Below, piece by piece: positions 1 to 6,864 of a DNA stretch of 64,000 nucleotides. Position 1 is the first letter of the stretch. Every line of letters begins with the position of its first letter. Under the pieces are notes generated by a model. It saw only the letters and a program-made list of their open reading frames with translations, made no database searches and was not told the DNA's origin. This DNA comes from Sneathiella sp. P13V-1 (GTDB taxonomy: Bacteria > Pseudomonadota > Alphaproteobacteria > Sneathiellales > Sneathiellaceae), in the NCBI RefSeq assembly GCF_015143595.1, contig NZ_WYEU01000006.1, positions 52,067 to 116,066 of the forward strand, read 5' to 3'. The translations under genes and the position numbers were made by a program.

Positions 1-482
1 CCGGATGTGGAGTTTGGATCACCGATACCGAAGTTCAAAGACTTATCACATTTGAAGATATCTTCGAGCTTATTGATTTTGTCGTTATCAGCATGGGTAA
101 TGATGTGAGAGTAATAACCCTGGTTACCATCGGCTTTAGATGTCTGAACGAAAACTTCACCACCGGAACGGTCAACAGCTTCCATACCTGATTTGTTACC
201 GAACCAAGCTACATGAACTTTACCGAAACGCATGGCTTCAATAACACCGGCATAATCTGGTGCGAAGAAAGCGTTTACTTTCATGCCAAGTGTTTCTTCC
301 ATATCTTCAAGGAATGGAAGCCACTGAACTTTCAGGTTAGACGTAGATTCTGTGGAAATGATACCAAAAGCGATTTCCTTTGGATCTTCTTTCAGTGGTT
401 TAAAAGCCATTTCAGCTTTTGCAACACCAGTTACCATCATTGTTGCGGCAACTGCTGCAGATACAAGCATATTGCGGATCAT
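1..482 (-). CDS. phnD: Phosphonate/phosphite ABC transporter substrate-binding protein (partial)
   Basis: N-terminal 160 residues of a periplasmic binding protein; the C-terminus lies beyond the left window edge. Reading from the ATG at 482, residues 1-23 form a Sec signal peptide ending in VAKA. The mature start has the PhnD-type pattern IAFGIISTES, then WLPFLEDMEETLGMKV, DYAGVIEAMRFGKVHVAWFG and GYYSHIITH, as in the PhnD/PtxB/phosphonate family. It would capture phosphonate, phosphite or a related phosphorus oxyanion and deliver it to the membrane complex. It follows phnC by 35 bp on the same strand, the usual phnC-phnD order; phnE would be expected next, outside the window. The ligand cannot be told from sequence. 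Confidence 0.9.
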   Translation of the reverse strand, partial: MIRNMLVSAAVAATMMVTGVAKAEMAFKPLKEDPKEIAFGIISTESTSNLKVQWLPFLEDMEETLGMKVNAFFAPDYAGVIEAMRFGKVHVAWFGNKSGMEAVDRSGGEVFVQTSKADGNQGYYSHIITHADNDKINKLEDIFKCDKSLNFGIGDPNSTS

Positions 483-517
483 AATCTTATCTCCAATTGA
501 GTGCTTAGATTGAGGTA

Positions 518-1357
518 TTATCCAACTGCCATGACGAGTTCTTCGTCCATGGTAGGTTTTAGGGTTTCGAGGCTTGGAGCGTTGTCACCAAATAGTTCGG
601 CACTTTCTTCTCCGTATAGCTCTTGCAGAAATGCTGGGGTCAACTGTGTAGAAGGCCCATCAAATACAACACGACCATCGCGCATAGCTATTGTGCGGGG
701 GCAGAATTCTGTGGCGTAATCCACCTGATGCAGGCTCAAGACAACAGAAATGCCATCTTCTTGATTGATGCGCTGAAGTGACTTCATCACTTTGCGTGAA
801 GACGCCGGGTCCAGAGAGGCAATAGGCTCATCCGCCAACACAAGCTTCGCGCCTTGCGTCAATGCACGGGCAATCGCGGCACGCTGCTGCTGACCACCTG
901 ACAGGTTTGACGCGCGCTTACCTGCATGTTCGGCAATCCCCATACGATCGAGGGCCGCCATAGCTTTCAGCTTTTCGTCTTTGTAGAAAAGACCAAGTGT
1001 TCCGCGCCAGGTTGGTACTTTACCAAGAAGCCCCATAAGGACGTTTGTCAGAACGGACAGGCGGGTAACCAGATTGAACTGCTGGAACACCACACCAACT
1101 TGCGATCGAATACGGCGGGCGGAACCGGCGATGCGGCCGTTTTCCTGCATAGTTGAGTCGAGAACTGTCACCTTTCCGCCGTCGCGATCCCCTTTGATGA
1201 GGCCAGCGACATGACGCAGAAGTGTTGACTTCCCTGAACCGGACGCGCCGATCAGGGCCACCATTTCCCCTTCTTGGATATTGAAGGAAACACCATTAAG
1301 GGCTTTCTTACCCTCAGCGAATGTTTTGCTTAAGTTCTCTACTTTTACAGCCGACAT
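518..1357 (-). CDS. phnC: Phosphonate ABC transporter ATP-binding protein
   Basis: ATPase of the PhnCDE importer. Walker [10 protein letters not shown] (about residues 37-45), Q-loop VVFQQFNLV, signature LSGGQQQR, Walker [14 protein letters not shown] and H-loop histidine (SLHQVDYA) are all present. I chose the ATG at 1357 (MSAVKVENL) because an AGGGTG ribosome site precedes it and the protein then begins like other PhnC; an in-frame ATG at 1384 would add nine residues (MKKTGKGER). Length of 279 residues fits the family. First gene of the operon, 61 bp downstream of a Pho-box-like repeat, so probably induced by phosphate starvation. Confidence 0.92.
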   Translation of the reverse strand: MSAVKVENLSKTFAEGKKALNGVSFNIQEGEMVALIGASGSGKSTLLRHVAGLIKGDRDGGKVTVLDSTMQENGRIAGSARRIRSQVGVVFQQFNLVTRLSVLTNVLMGLLGKVPTWRGTLGLFYKDEKLKAMAALDRMGIAEHAGKRASNLSGGQQQRAAIARALTQGAKLVLADEPIASLDPASSRKVMKSLQRINQEDGISVVLSLHQVDYATEFCPRTIAMRDGRVVFDGPSTQLTPAFLQELYGEESAELFGDNAPSLETLKPTMDEELVMAVG

Positions 1358-1417
1358 ACGTTCACCCTTGCCCGTTTTTTTCATGGCAGGATGTTAAAAA
1401 GGCTGTCGGTCAGTCCT

Positions 1418-1435
1418 GTGATACAAAAATGACAG
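1418..1435 (-). promoter_or_regulatory. Candidate Pho box upstream of phnC
   Basis: On the minus strand the site reads CTGTCAT-TTTT-GTATCAC, two 7-bp direct half-sites separated by 4 bp. The PhoB consensus is CTGTCAT-N4-CTGTCAC; the first half is perfect and the second matches 5 of 7. It lies 61 bp before the phnC start, a sensible position for PhoB activation. Identified by eye only. Confidence 0.55.
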
Positions 1436-1500
1436 AACGATTAATTTTGACTTAGATCACCCCAACAATCGACGAACTTGTCTAGACAATACTGTGAGTT

Positions 1501-1528
1501 TCGACGGGTTCGCATGGTAACCCGTCGA
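1501..1528. terminator. Hairpin between phnC promoter region and MFS gene
   Basis: Perfect 10-bp inverted repeat (TCGACGGGTT / AACCCGTCGA, 8-nt loop) six bases past the stop of the MFS gene on the minus strand. No clear U-run follows on either strand, so it may be a weak or factor-assisted terminator or an mRNA-stabilising stem. Confidence 0.4.
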
Positions 1529-1534
1529 GAGATT

Positions 1535-2782
1535 CTAGATCGCCTGACGTTCCGCGAGCGATTGCTCTTTCACTGGTAGATGAATAACTGCTGAGAAGAC
1601 ACCAACGGCAATTCCAACCCACCAAACGATGTCGTATGAACCGAACTGATCGTAAAGCGTGCCCCCCAGGTAGACCCCCAGGAAAGACCCCAGCTGATGG
1701 GAGAAAAAGACGATGCCGTACAAAGTTCCCATGTATCTGAGGCCGTAAATATGCGCCACCAGACCAGAGGTCAATGGAACTGTTGCCAGCCACAAAGATC
1801 CCATAACAAGCGAGAATAAAATCACTGTTGTCGGTGTCATAGGCAGCATAATGAACAAAATAGATGCAACCGTACGGCCGACATAAATCAGGGAAAGAAG
1901 GTATTTTTTAGTGTAGTTCTTCCCCAAAGCCCCTGCGGCAATTGTTCCCGCTACATTCGCAAGACCGATCAGCGCGATTGCAAACGCCCCCAATGCGGAG
2001 GTAGATGAAATGCCTATACCGTTCAAAACACTGTCAGCAGGAATAGCACTGCAAACTTCCGTGATAAATGCTGGGAAGTGGGCCGTCACAAACCCAAGCT
2101 GGAAACCACAGGAAAAGAACCCCAAAAAGATCATCGAATAGGAAGGATCGTAAAAAGCCTTCTTCAAAATTCCAGACAAGCTCTCCTCAAGTTCAGCTTT
2201 TGAAGCGACAGGCGCATCTGAACGCATTAATGGCAAGAAGACTAAGACCGCCATAATCGCCACCGCGAAAATCAAGAAGACCTGAGACCAGTTCATGCTT
2301 TTAAGCAAATAGTCCGCGACAGGTGGGCCAATGATTTGCCCAACAGAACCTGCAGCCGTTGCAATACCAAGCGCCATAGATCTGTTTTCATCTGATGCCG
2401 CGCGGCCAACAACCGCCAAAATCACACCAAAACCAGTTCCTGCGACCCCAAATCCAACCAGAATTTCATAGAATTGATGCTCTAGTGGAGAGACAGCAAA
2501 GCTACTCAGCACAAGCCCCAAGGCGTAGACAATTGCCCCAAGAATAATGGCAAGTTTTTCACCAAATTTTTCCGCGAAGGCACCAAAAATTGGCTGCCCT
2601 ACACCCCATGCCAAATTCTGAATGGCAATCGCCAATGAAAACTCGGTTCGAAGCCAGCCGAATTCCTCAGCAATAGGGATCTGAAAAACCCCGAAACTTG
2701 CACGAATAGCGAAACCTGCCATAAGAATGAGGCAGCCCGCCAGAAGAACCGGCGTGAACAGTTTAGAAGAATTATCGGTCAT
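1535..2782 (-). CDS. MFS transporter
   Basis: Inner-membrane carrier of 415 residues with about twelve hydrophobic segments in two halves. The first half has typical major facilitator features (GFAIRASFGVFQIPIAEEFGW in TM1 to loop, then a loop-2-like stretch near FGAFAEKFGEK). Overall flavour is of the oxalate/formate or monocarboxylate-type MFS clade, a weak inference. It is followed on the same strand by no gene before phnC and preceded by a second MFS gene 78 bp upstream. The two proteins are not close copies. The substrate is unknown. A link to the methylthioribose salvage genes upstream (mtnA, aldolase) is possible from position only. Confidence 0.85.
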   Translation of the reverse strand: MTDNSSKLFTPVLLAGCLILMAGFAIRASFGVFQIPIAEEFGWLRTEFSLAIAIQNLAWGVGQPIFGAFAEKFGEKLAIILGAIVYALGLVLSSFAVSPLEHQFYEILVGFGVAGTGFGVILAVVGRAASDENRSMALGIATAAGSVGQIIGPPVADYLLKSMNWSQVFLIFAVAIMAVLVFLPLMRSDAPVASKAELEESLSGILKKAFYDPSYSMIFLGFFSCGFQLGFVTAHFPAFITEVCSAIPADSVLNGIGISSTSALGAFAIALIGLANVAGTIAAGALGKNYTKKYLLSLIYVGRTVASILFIMLPMTPTTVILFSLVMGSLWLATVPLTSGLVAHIYGLRYMGTLYGIVFFSHQLGSFLGVYLGGTLYDQFGSYDIVWWVGIAVGVFSAVIHLPVKEQSLAERQAI

Positions 2783-2860
2783 GAGGGTCTATTTGGAATG
2801 AATGATCAAATACACCCTAATTCTTATCGCAGAAGAAAGACTTAAGCAAGTTAGTAATAT

Positions 2861-4063
2861 TTATTCGGCCTTTGGCTGCCTTGAGAATTTGATCGCCAGA
2901 AGAAACGCGCCAAGCCCAAGAACGACGACACCTAAGAAAACTCTCAGGACAAGATCATATCCCCCCTGTTCCCACAACAGTGAGGCCAGAAAAGCCGAAA
3001 AAGCTGCTCCAGTAAAAAATGGAACAGAGATAGCCCCTGATTTTAGACCGAAGTTTTTACCTCCCATCAGTTCACGGCTCACGACCGGTTTCATAATACT
3101 CATGACGCCAATGCCACTTCCTTGCAGGATAATAGATGGGATCAACAACCAAGGGTGAACTGCCGAGTAATAAAGGCAAATAACTGCTGCAAAAGAAAAG
3201 ACAAAACACCCACAGGCAATGACCAGCCGCGACACATATCTTTCAACCAGAAAAACTGCCAGTCGCCCTGCGACCTGCATAGGTCCCATAAAGCTCGCCG
3301 CCATCACAGCAAGATCAGGATCAAATTGCCGATCTTTCAGCATAAGAAGCAGATGATTTATCAACGCCGTGTGGGTCGTGTAGATGAAGGCAAAGGAAAG
3401 CGCGAGCGCCCAGAATGTTCCTTCCAGCAAAAAATGATAACGCCCCTTATCTACTTCATGCGGCTCATCATGTGTTAGCTCATCCGGTTCAGCATGGCGG
3501 GCCAAAGACGTGGTGCCATACCAAATGAGAGGCGCGGCCCCAAAACAGACAAGGCAGGTAAAGACAAGAACGGCGTTTCTCCAGCCTGCGAGATCAGCCA
3601 CAAAATGATTGAGCGGAAAAGAGAGAGTTCCAGCAAGCCCCGCAACCAAGGTAATGATCGTAATATACCGTTGTGCTTTTAAGCCCTTGGTCCTGATTAA
3701 GAATGAAAAGCATGGTTCATACAACGCGCCTGCCATGCAAATCCCCATCAATATCCAGACAATATAAAACAAGGTCAGACTATCGATGAAATATAAACTG
3801 GAGAGGAGCAAACCTCCGGCAAAACACGCAGCGGTCAGCATTACTGGTCCCCGGCCGCTATCAACAATCCGCCCTGCGAGGGGAGAGAATGCAGCGGACG
3901 CCAAGATAGCCATCGTAAAGGCTGCGGTCAGTTCTGTGCGCGACCACCCAAAGCCGTCTTCCCAATAAACAATCAAAGCCGGAAATATGTAGTAAATCCC
4001 TGCCCATACCAGAGTTTGCCCAAGGGCAAGGCTCCAAATTGCTTGTCTGTCACTTAATGTCAT
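2861..4063 (-). CDS. MFS transporter
   Basis: Second 12-segment major facilitator protein, 400 residues, starting MTLSDRQAIWSLALGQTL. A central hydrophilic loop (near residues 190-205, rich in Glu, His and Asp) divides the two six-helix halves. The pattern LAGRIVDSGRGPVML between TM2 and TM3 is the family loop motif. It lies between the mtnA-aldolase operon (91 bp upstream) and the other MFS gene, all on the minus strand, so all could share transcription. The substrate cannot be assigned from sequence. Confidence 0.85.
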   Translation of the reverse strand: MTLSDRQAIWSLALGQTLVWAGIYYIFPALIVYWEDGFGWSRTELTAAFTMAILASAAFSPLAGRIVDSGRGPVMLTAACFAGGLLLSSLYFIDSLTLFYIVWILMGICMAGALYEPCFSFLIRTKGLKAQRYITIITLVAGLAGTLSFPLNHFVADLAGWRNAVLVFTCLVCFGAAPLIWYGTTSLARHAEPDELTHDEPHEVDKGRYHFLLEGTFWALALSFAFIYTTHTALINHLLLMLKDRQFDPDLAVMAASFMGPMQVAGRLAVFLVERYVSRLVIACGCFVFSFAAVICLYYSAVHPWLLIPSIILQGSGIGVMSIMKPVVSRELMGGKNFGLKSGAISVPFFTGAAFSAFLASLLWEQGGYDLVLRVFLGVVVLGLGAFLLAIKFSRQPKAE

Positions 4064-4154
4064 TACGGGTGAGGCCTAAAGATGTGTTCTTTTTTGACCA
4101 AGCTTAATCGCTTGCGAAAGGCCCGACAATCTTAAAGCAGTCATTCATTACTTT

Positions 4155-4787
4155 TTAATCTGAAAACTGCCCATACCCTTTGAATTTCTCAATGACGCGA
4201 TCCATTTCTACATCATCAATCATCTTGCCGCCGCCTAGCTGTCGGACCATCGCATAAGCTTCACACAGTTTTTCAATTTCCAGCGCCATTGCAAGGGCGG
4301 AGGGTAAATCCTCCCCGACCGCTAATAGTCCATGATTTCCAAGAAGGCAGGCTTTGCGGTCTTTCATGGCTTCAACTGCTGCCTGAGAAAGTTCTTCTGT
4401 GCCAAATGTAAAATATGGGGTGCATCGTATGTCTTTACCACCCGCCACCGCGACCATGTAATGGAAAGCCGGGACATTTTCTTGCAAACAAGAAACAGCT
4501 GTGGCGAATGTGGAATGTGTATGAACGATCGCACCAATATCACTGCGACTGGCATATAGATCCTGATGGAACCTCCATTCACTAGAAGGTTTACATCTTC
4601 CACTTGATCCACCGGACATATCCATTTGCACCATGTCTTCAGGGCTGCACATGTCATAGGCCATCCCTGTCGGTGTAATCAGATAACCGTCTTCACATCT
4701 GACACTTACATTACCAGCCGATCCATGATTCAAGCCGATTTCATTCATTTTTCGTGCTGTGGATAACAGTTTATCTGCAAAAGACAT
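4155..4787 (-). CDS. Class II aldolase, FucA-like (probable 5-deoxyribulose / methylthioribulose 1-phosphate aldolase)
   Basis: Zinc-dependent aldolase of 210 residues closely resembling L-fuculose-1-phosphate aldolase along its length: ITPTGMAYD, PSSEWRFH with the catalytic Glu, the zinc ligands in VHTHS and NHG, and the run AVAGGKDIRC followed by PYFTFGTEELS. It overlaps mtnA by one base (TAATG), implying translational coupling. Known biology: in the DHAP shunt, MtnA and a FucA-like aldolase (Ald2) split 5-methylthioribulose-1-P or 5-deoxyribulose-1-P into dihydroxyacetone phosphate and an aldehyde. That role is inferred from context. The fold is shared with MtnB dehydratase, but the FucA-type signatures make MtnB less likely. 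Confidence 0.82.
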   Translation of the reverse strand: MSFADKLLSTARKMNEIGLNHGSAGNVSVRCEDGYLITPTGMAYDMCSPEDMVQMDMSGGSSGRCKPSSEWRFHQDLYASRSDIGAIVHTHSTFATAVSCLQENVPAFHYMVAVAGGKDIRCTPYFTFGTEELSQAAVEAMKDRKACLLGNHGLLAVGEDLPSALAMALEIEKLCEAYAMVRQLGGGKMIDDVEMDRVIEKFKGYGQFSD

Positions 4788-5869
4788 TATTCTGCTGCCT
4801 CTTTTGGGAATAGATTGCGCAGCGATGATGCGTAAGGAGCTACCGCAATCCCTTTTTCAGTGATGATACCGGTTACCAGATCTGCAGGTGTCACATCAAA
4901 TGCTGGATTTGCGACCTTAACAGCTTCAGGTGCGGTTCGGCGCATCCCAAACTCGGTAACCTCTTCCGATTCACGTTGCTCAATCGGAATGTCAGTCCCA
5001 CTCATTGTATCAAAATCAATAGTTGATGAAGGGCAAGCCACATAAAAAGGAATACCGAAATGCTGGGCTAAAATGGCAACACCAAGAGTTCCAATTTTGT
5101 TGGCCACATCACCGTTTGCGGCGACCCGATCCGTGCCGACGATGACCAGATCAATCAGGCCTTGCGCCATCAAGTGTGCAACCATGTTATCTGTGTTTAA
5201 AGTGACGTCTATGCCTGCTTGCTGCAGCTCCCACGATGTAAGACGTGCGCCCTGCAACAAAGGACGCGTCTCATCCGCATAAACCCGGAACTTTACGCCA
5301 GCCGCATGGGCGACATACATAGGGGCAGTTGCCGTTCCCAATTCAGATGTGGCAAGTGATCCGGCATTGCAATGGGTCAACACGCCCATCCCTTCCTTGA
5401 TCAGTGGCGCGCCATTTTCCCCCATACCACGGCAGAGGGCTTTATCTTCTTCATGAATACGGATCGCCTCAGCGACAAGCAAATCATAAAGCGCAGCTGA
5501 GTTTTCAGCACCATCAATCATTCGGGAAGCAAAGTTTTTCATTCGCCGAAGCGCCCATCCAAGATTAACTGCGGTGGGCCGCGCACTGTCTAGATAATCA
5601 GATGATTTTTCAAGCTCCCGCATGAATAGATCTAGCGGTTGAGCACGGTAGGGTTTAAGAGCAACACATAACCCGTAAGCAGCAGCGATACCAATCGCAG
5701 GTGCCCCGCGTACTTTCAGAACTTTAATGCCTTGCCAGACATCTTCGACTGTCTCCATCTTTTCGATGACAGTTTCCAACGGGAGGCGCGTTTGATCGAG
5801 CATGAACATCTCTCCCTCCTGCCATGACACGGCCCGCGGCAATGAGGCTGGCAAAAGTTCCTTGTTCAT
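4787..5869 (-). CDS. mtnA: S-methyl-5-thioribose-1-phosphate isomerase
   Basis: Converts 5-methylthioribose-1-P (and in some bacteria 5-deoxyribose-1-P) to the corresponding ribulose phosphate. 360 residues, normal for the family. Visible signatures: VRGAPAIGIAAAYG near residue 55, the catalytic-Cys motif LTHCNAGSLAT, YADETRPLLQGARLT, and the catalytic-Asp region VIVGTDRVAANGDVANKIGT. A strong ribosome site (AAAGGGGAT) precedes the ATG. It is the fifth gene of the ydbH operon and is coupled to the aldolase gene downstream. The kinase/phosphorylase step (mtnK or mtnP) is not in this window. Confidence 0.95.
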   Translation of the reverse strand: MNKELLPASLPRAVSWQEGEMFMLDQTRLPLETVIEKMETVEDVWQGIKVLKVRGAPAIGIAAAYGLCVALKPYRAQPLDLFMRELEKSSDYLDSARPTAVNLGWALRRMKNFASRMIDGAENSAALYDLLVAEAIRIHEEDKALCRGMGENGAPLIKEGMGVLTHCNAGSLATSELGTATAPMYVAHAAGVKFRVYADETRPLLQGARLTSWELQQAGIDVTLNTDNMVAHLMAQGLIDLVIVGTDRVAANGDVANKIGTLGVAILAQHFGIPFYVACPSSTIDFDTMSGTDIPIEQRESEEVTEFGMRRTAPEAVKVANPAFDVTPADLVTGIITEKGIAVAPYASSLRNLFPKEAAE

Positions 5870-5880
5870 GACGATCCCCT

Positions 5881-6270
5881 TTAAGTTTTTATTTCTCGCA
5901 CCTGAAACGGCCCCATCTCAGTGTAGAAGCACCCATAATTCTGGATAGAGGCACATTCCTGATAAGGTTCATTATACCCCCAGAGCGCATCCTTCAAGAC
6001 CTGACCTTCTAAGGTTAGGCTCCAATAGCTGGCAGTTCCTTTAAAAGGGCAATAGGTTTCCGTATCTGTTGGGGCAAGATAATCTTCTTTAATGGAAGAA
6101 AGCGGAAAGTATATTCGCTCAGGATATGTGGATTCTTTTAAAGAGACGGCTGTATCGCTTCGCGCAATTTCAACGCCGTCAAACTCTACGACATACACTC
6201 CTTGAAGCGGCACCAGTTCCATTGGATGATCTGGGTATTTTATAAACCCGGGTGCCGCCTTCAAAGTCAT
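5881..6270 (-). CDS. DUF427 domain protein
   Basis: Small cytosolic protein (129 residues) of the DUF427 family, known as a compact beta-rich fold without an agreed function. Diagnostic motifs are YPERIYFPLSSI, LAPTDTETYCPFKGTASYW and the C-terminal CFYTEMG. No signal peptide or membrane segment. It sits 8 bp after ydbL and 11 bp before mtnA in the same operon. Co-transcription with mtnA does not by itself show a role in thioribose salvage. Confidence 0.85.
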   Translation of the reverse strand: MTLKAAPGFIKYPDHPMELVPLQGVYVVEFDGVEIARSDTAVSLKESTYPERIYFPLSSIKEDYLAPTDTETYCPFKGTASYWSLTLEGQVLKDALWGYNEPYQECASIQNYGCFYTEMGPFQVREIKT

Positions 6271-6278
6271 CTCAGCAC

Positions 6279-6641
6279 CTACTTCTGAATCCAGTTGCCA
6301 TCTTTATTCAGGAACCAGCCACCATCAGGAAGGCGTTTGTATAGCTGTTCACCGTAGATCTCTCCGATCTGTTCCACGCTGACTTTCTGTTCTCTTGCGC
6401 GTTGGATATAGAGCTTGCGGCGCTTGCTGTTGACCGCTATCACAAATTCCTTTGCACTTTTCGCCCGCGCCCTAGCAAAGCCATCATAGGCTTCACCCAC
6501 CGCACCGCTCGCACGCAGATCATCAAGCTGATCCGCTTTGGCAGGCGTCGCGAACATGAACGAGCCTGCCATAACAGCAACACATGCTGTGGCTAAAATT
6601 CTCCGACGAGATACTTTTGTTGTTTTCCCTGCGCTCAACAT
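6279..6641 (-). CDS. ydbL: YdbL family (DUF1318) periplasmic protein
   Basis: Secreted DUF1318 protein, the usual third partner of ydbH and ynbE. The likely start is the ATG at 6641 (MLSAGKTTKVSRRR), two bases after the ynbE stop and 10 bp after a GGAG; an earlier in-frame ATG at 6692 would overlap ynbE. The N-terminus has a twin-arginine-like SRRRILA stretch followed by a hydrophobic core and cleavage site TPAKA-DQ, so export may be Tat or Sec. The mature part has the family pattern: DQLDDLRASGAVGEAYDGF, then AVNSKRRKLYIQRA and the C-terminal GGWFLNKDGNW. Confidence 0.85.
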   Translation of the reverse strand: MLSAGKTTKVSRRRILATACVAVMAGSFMFATPAKADQLDDLRASGAVGEAYDGFARARAKSAKEFVIAVNSKRRKLYIQRAREQKVSVEQIGEIYGEQLYKRLPDGGWFLNKDGNWIQK

Positions 6642-6642
6642 A

Positions 6643-6864
6643 TCAGAAAATCTCCGAGTTATTTTCAATATCGTCATTAGCCTGCTCTTCAATCTTCAAT
6701 TTCACTTCAGCATCCAGCTTGATGTTCAGATTGATGGTAATAGGCTCGGACGGTGTTTCAACCTTCACGGTCGGGCTACAGGCTTGTAATACAAGCGCTA
6801 AACCGGATACCAGACAAAGGCGCGCGATAGTGTCAGATACAGTCACTTCATGTCCTATATTCAT
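6643..6864 (-). CDS. ynbE: YnbE-like outer-membrane lipoprotein
   Basis: 73-residue lipoprotein. The signal peptide ends in a lipobox (LVLQAC, Cys about residue 29), and the mature part VKVETPSEPITINLNIKLDAEVKLKI is the conserved YnbE beta-strand region. In E. coli YnbE multimers dock on the C-terminus of YdbH to complete a phospholipid bridge between the membranes. The gene overlaps the ydbH stop by 4 bp (ATGA) and is followed immediately by ydbL, the conserved gene order. Confidence 0.88.
   Translation of the reverse strand: MNIGHEVTVSDTIARLCLVSGLALVLQACSPTVKVETPSEPITINLNIKLDAEVKLKIEEQANDDIENNSEIF

Noticed and set aside
4155..4787. Possible MtnB dehydratase instead of aldolase
   Set aside because: MtnB shares the fold and the mtnA context, but the ITPTGxxY, PSSEWRFH, AAGG and PYxTFGTxELS signatures are those of fuculose-type aldolases.
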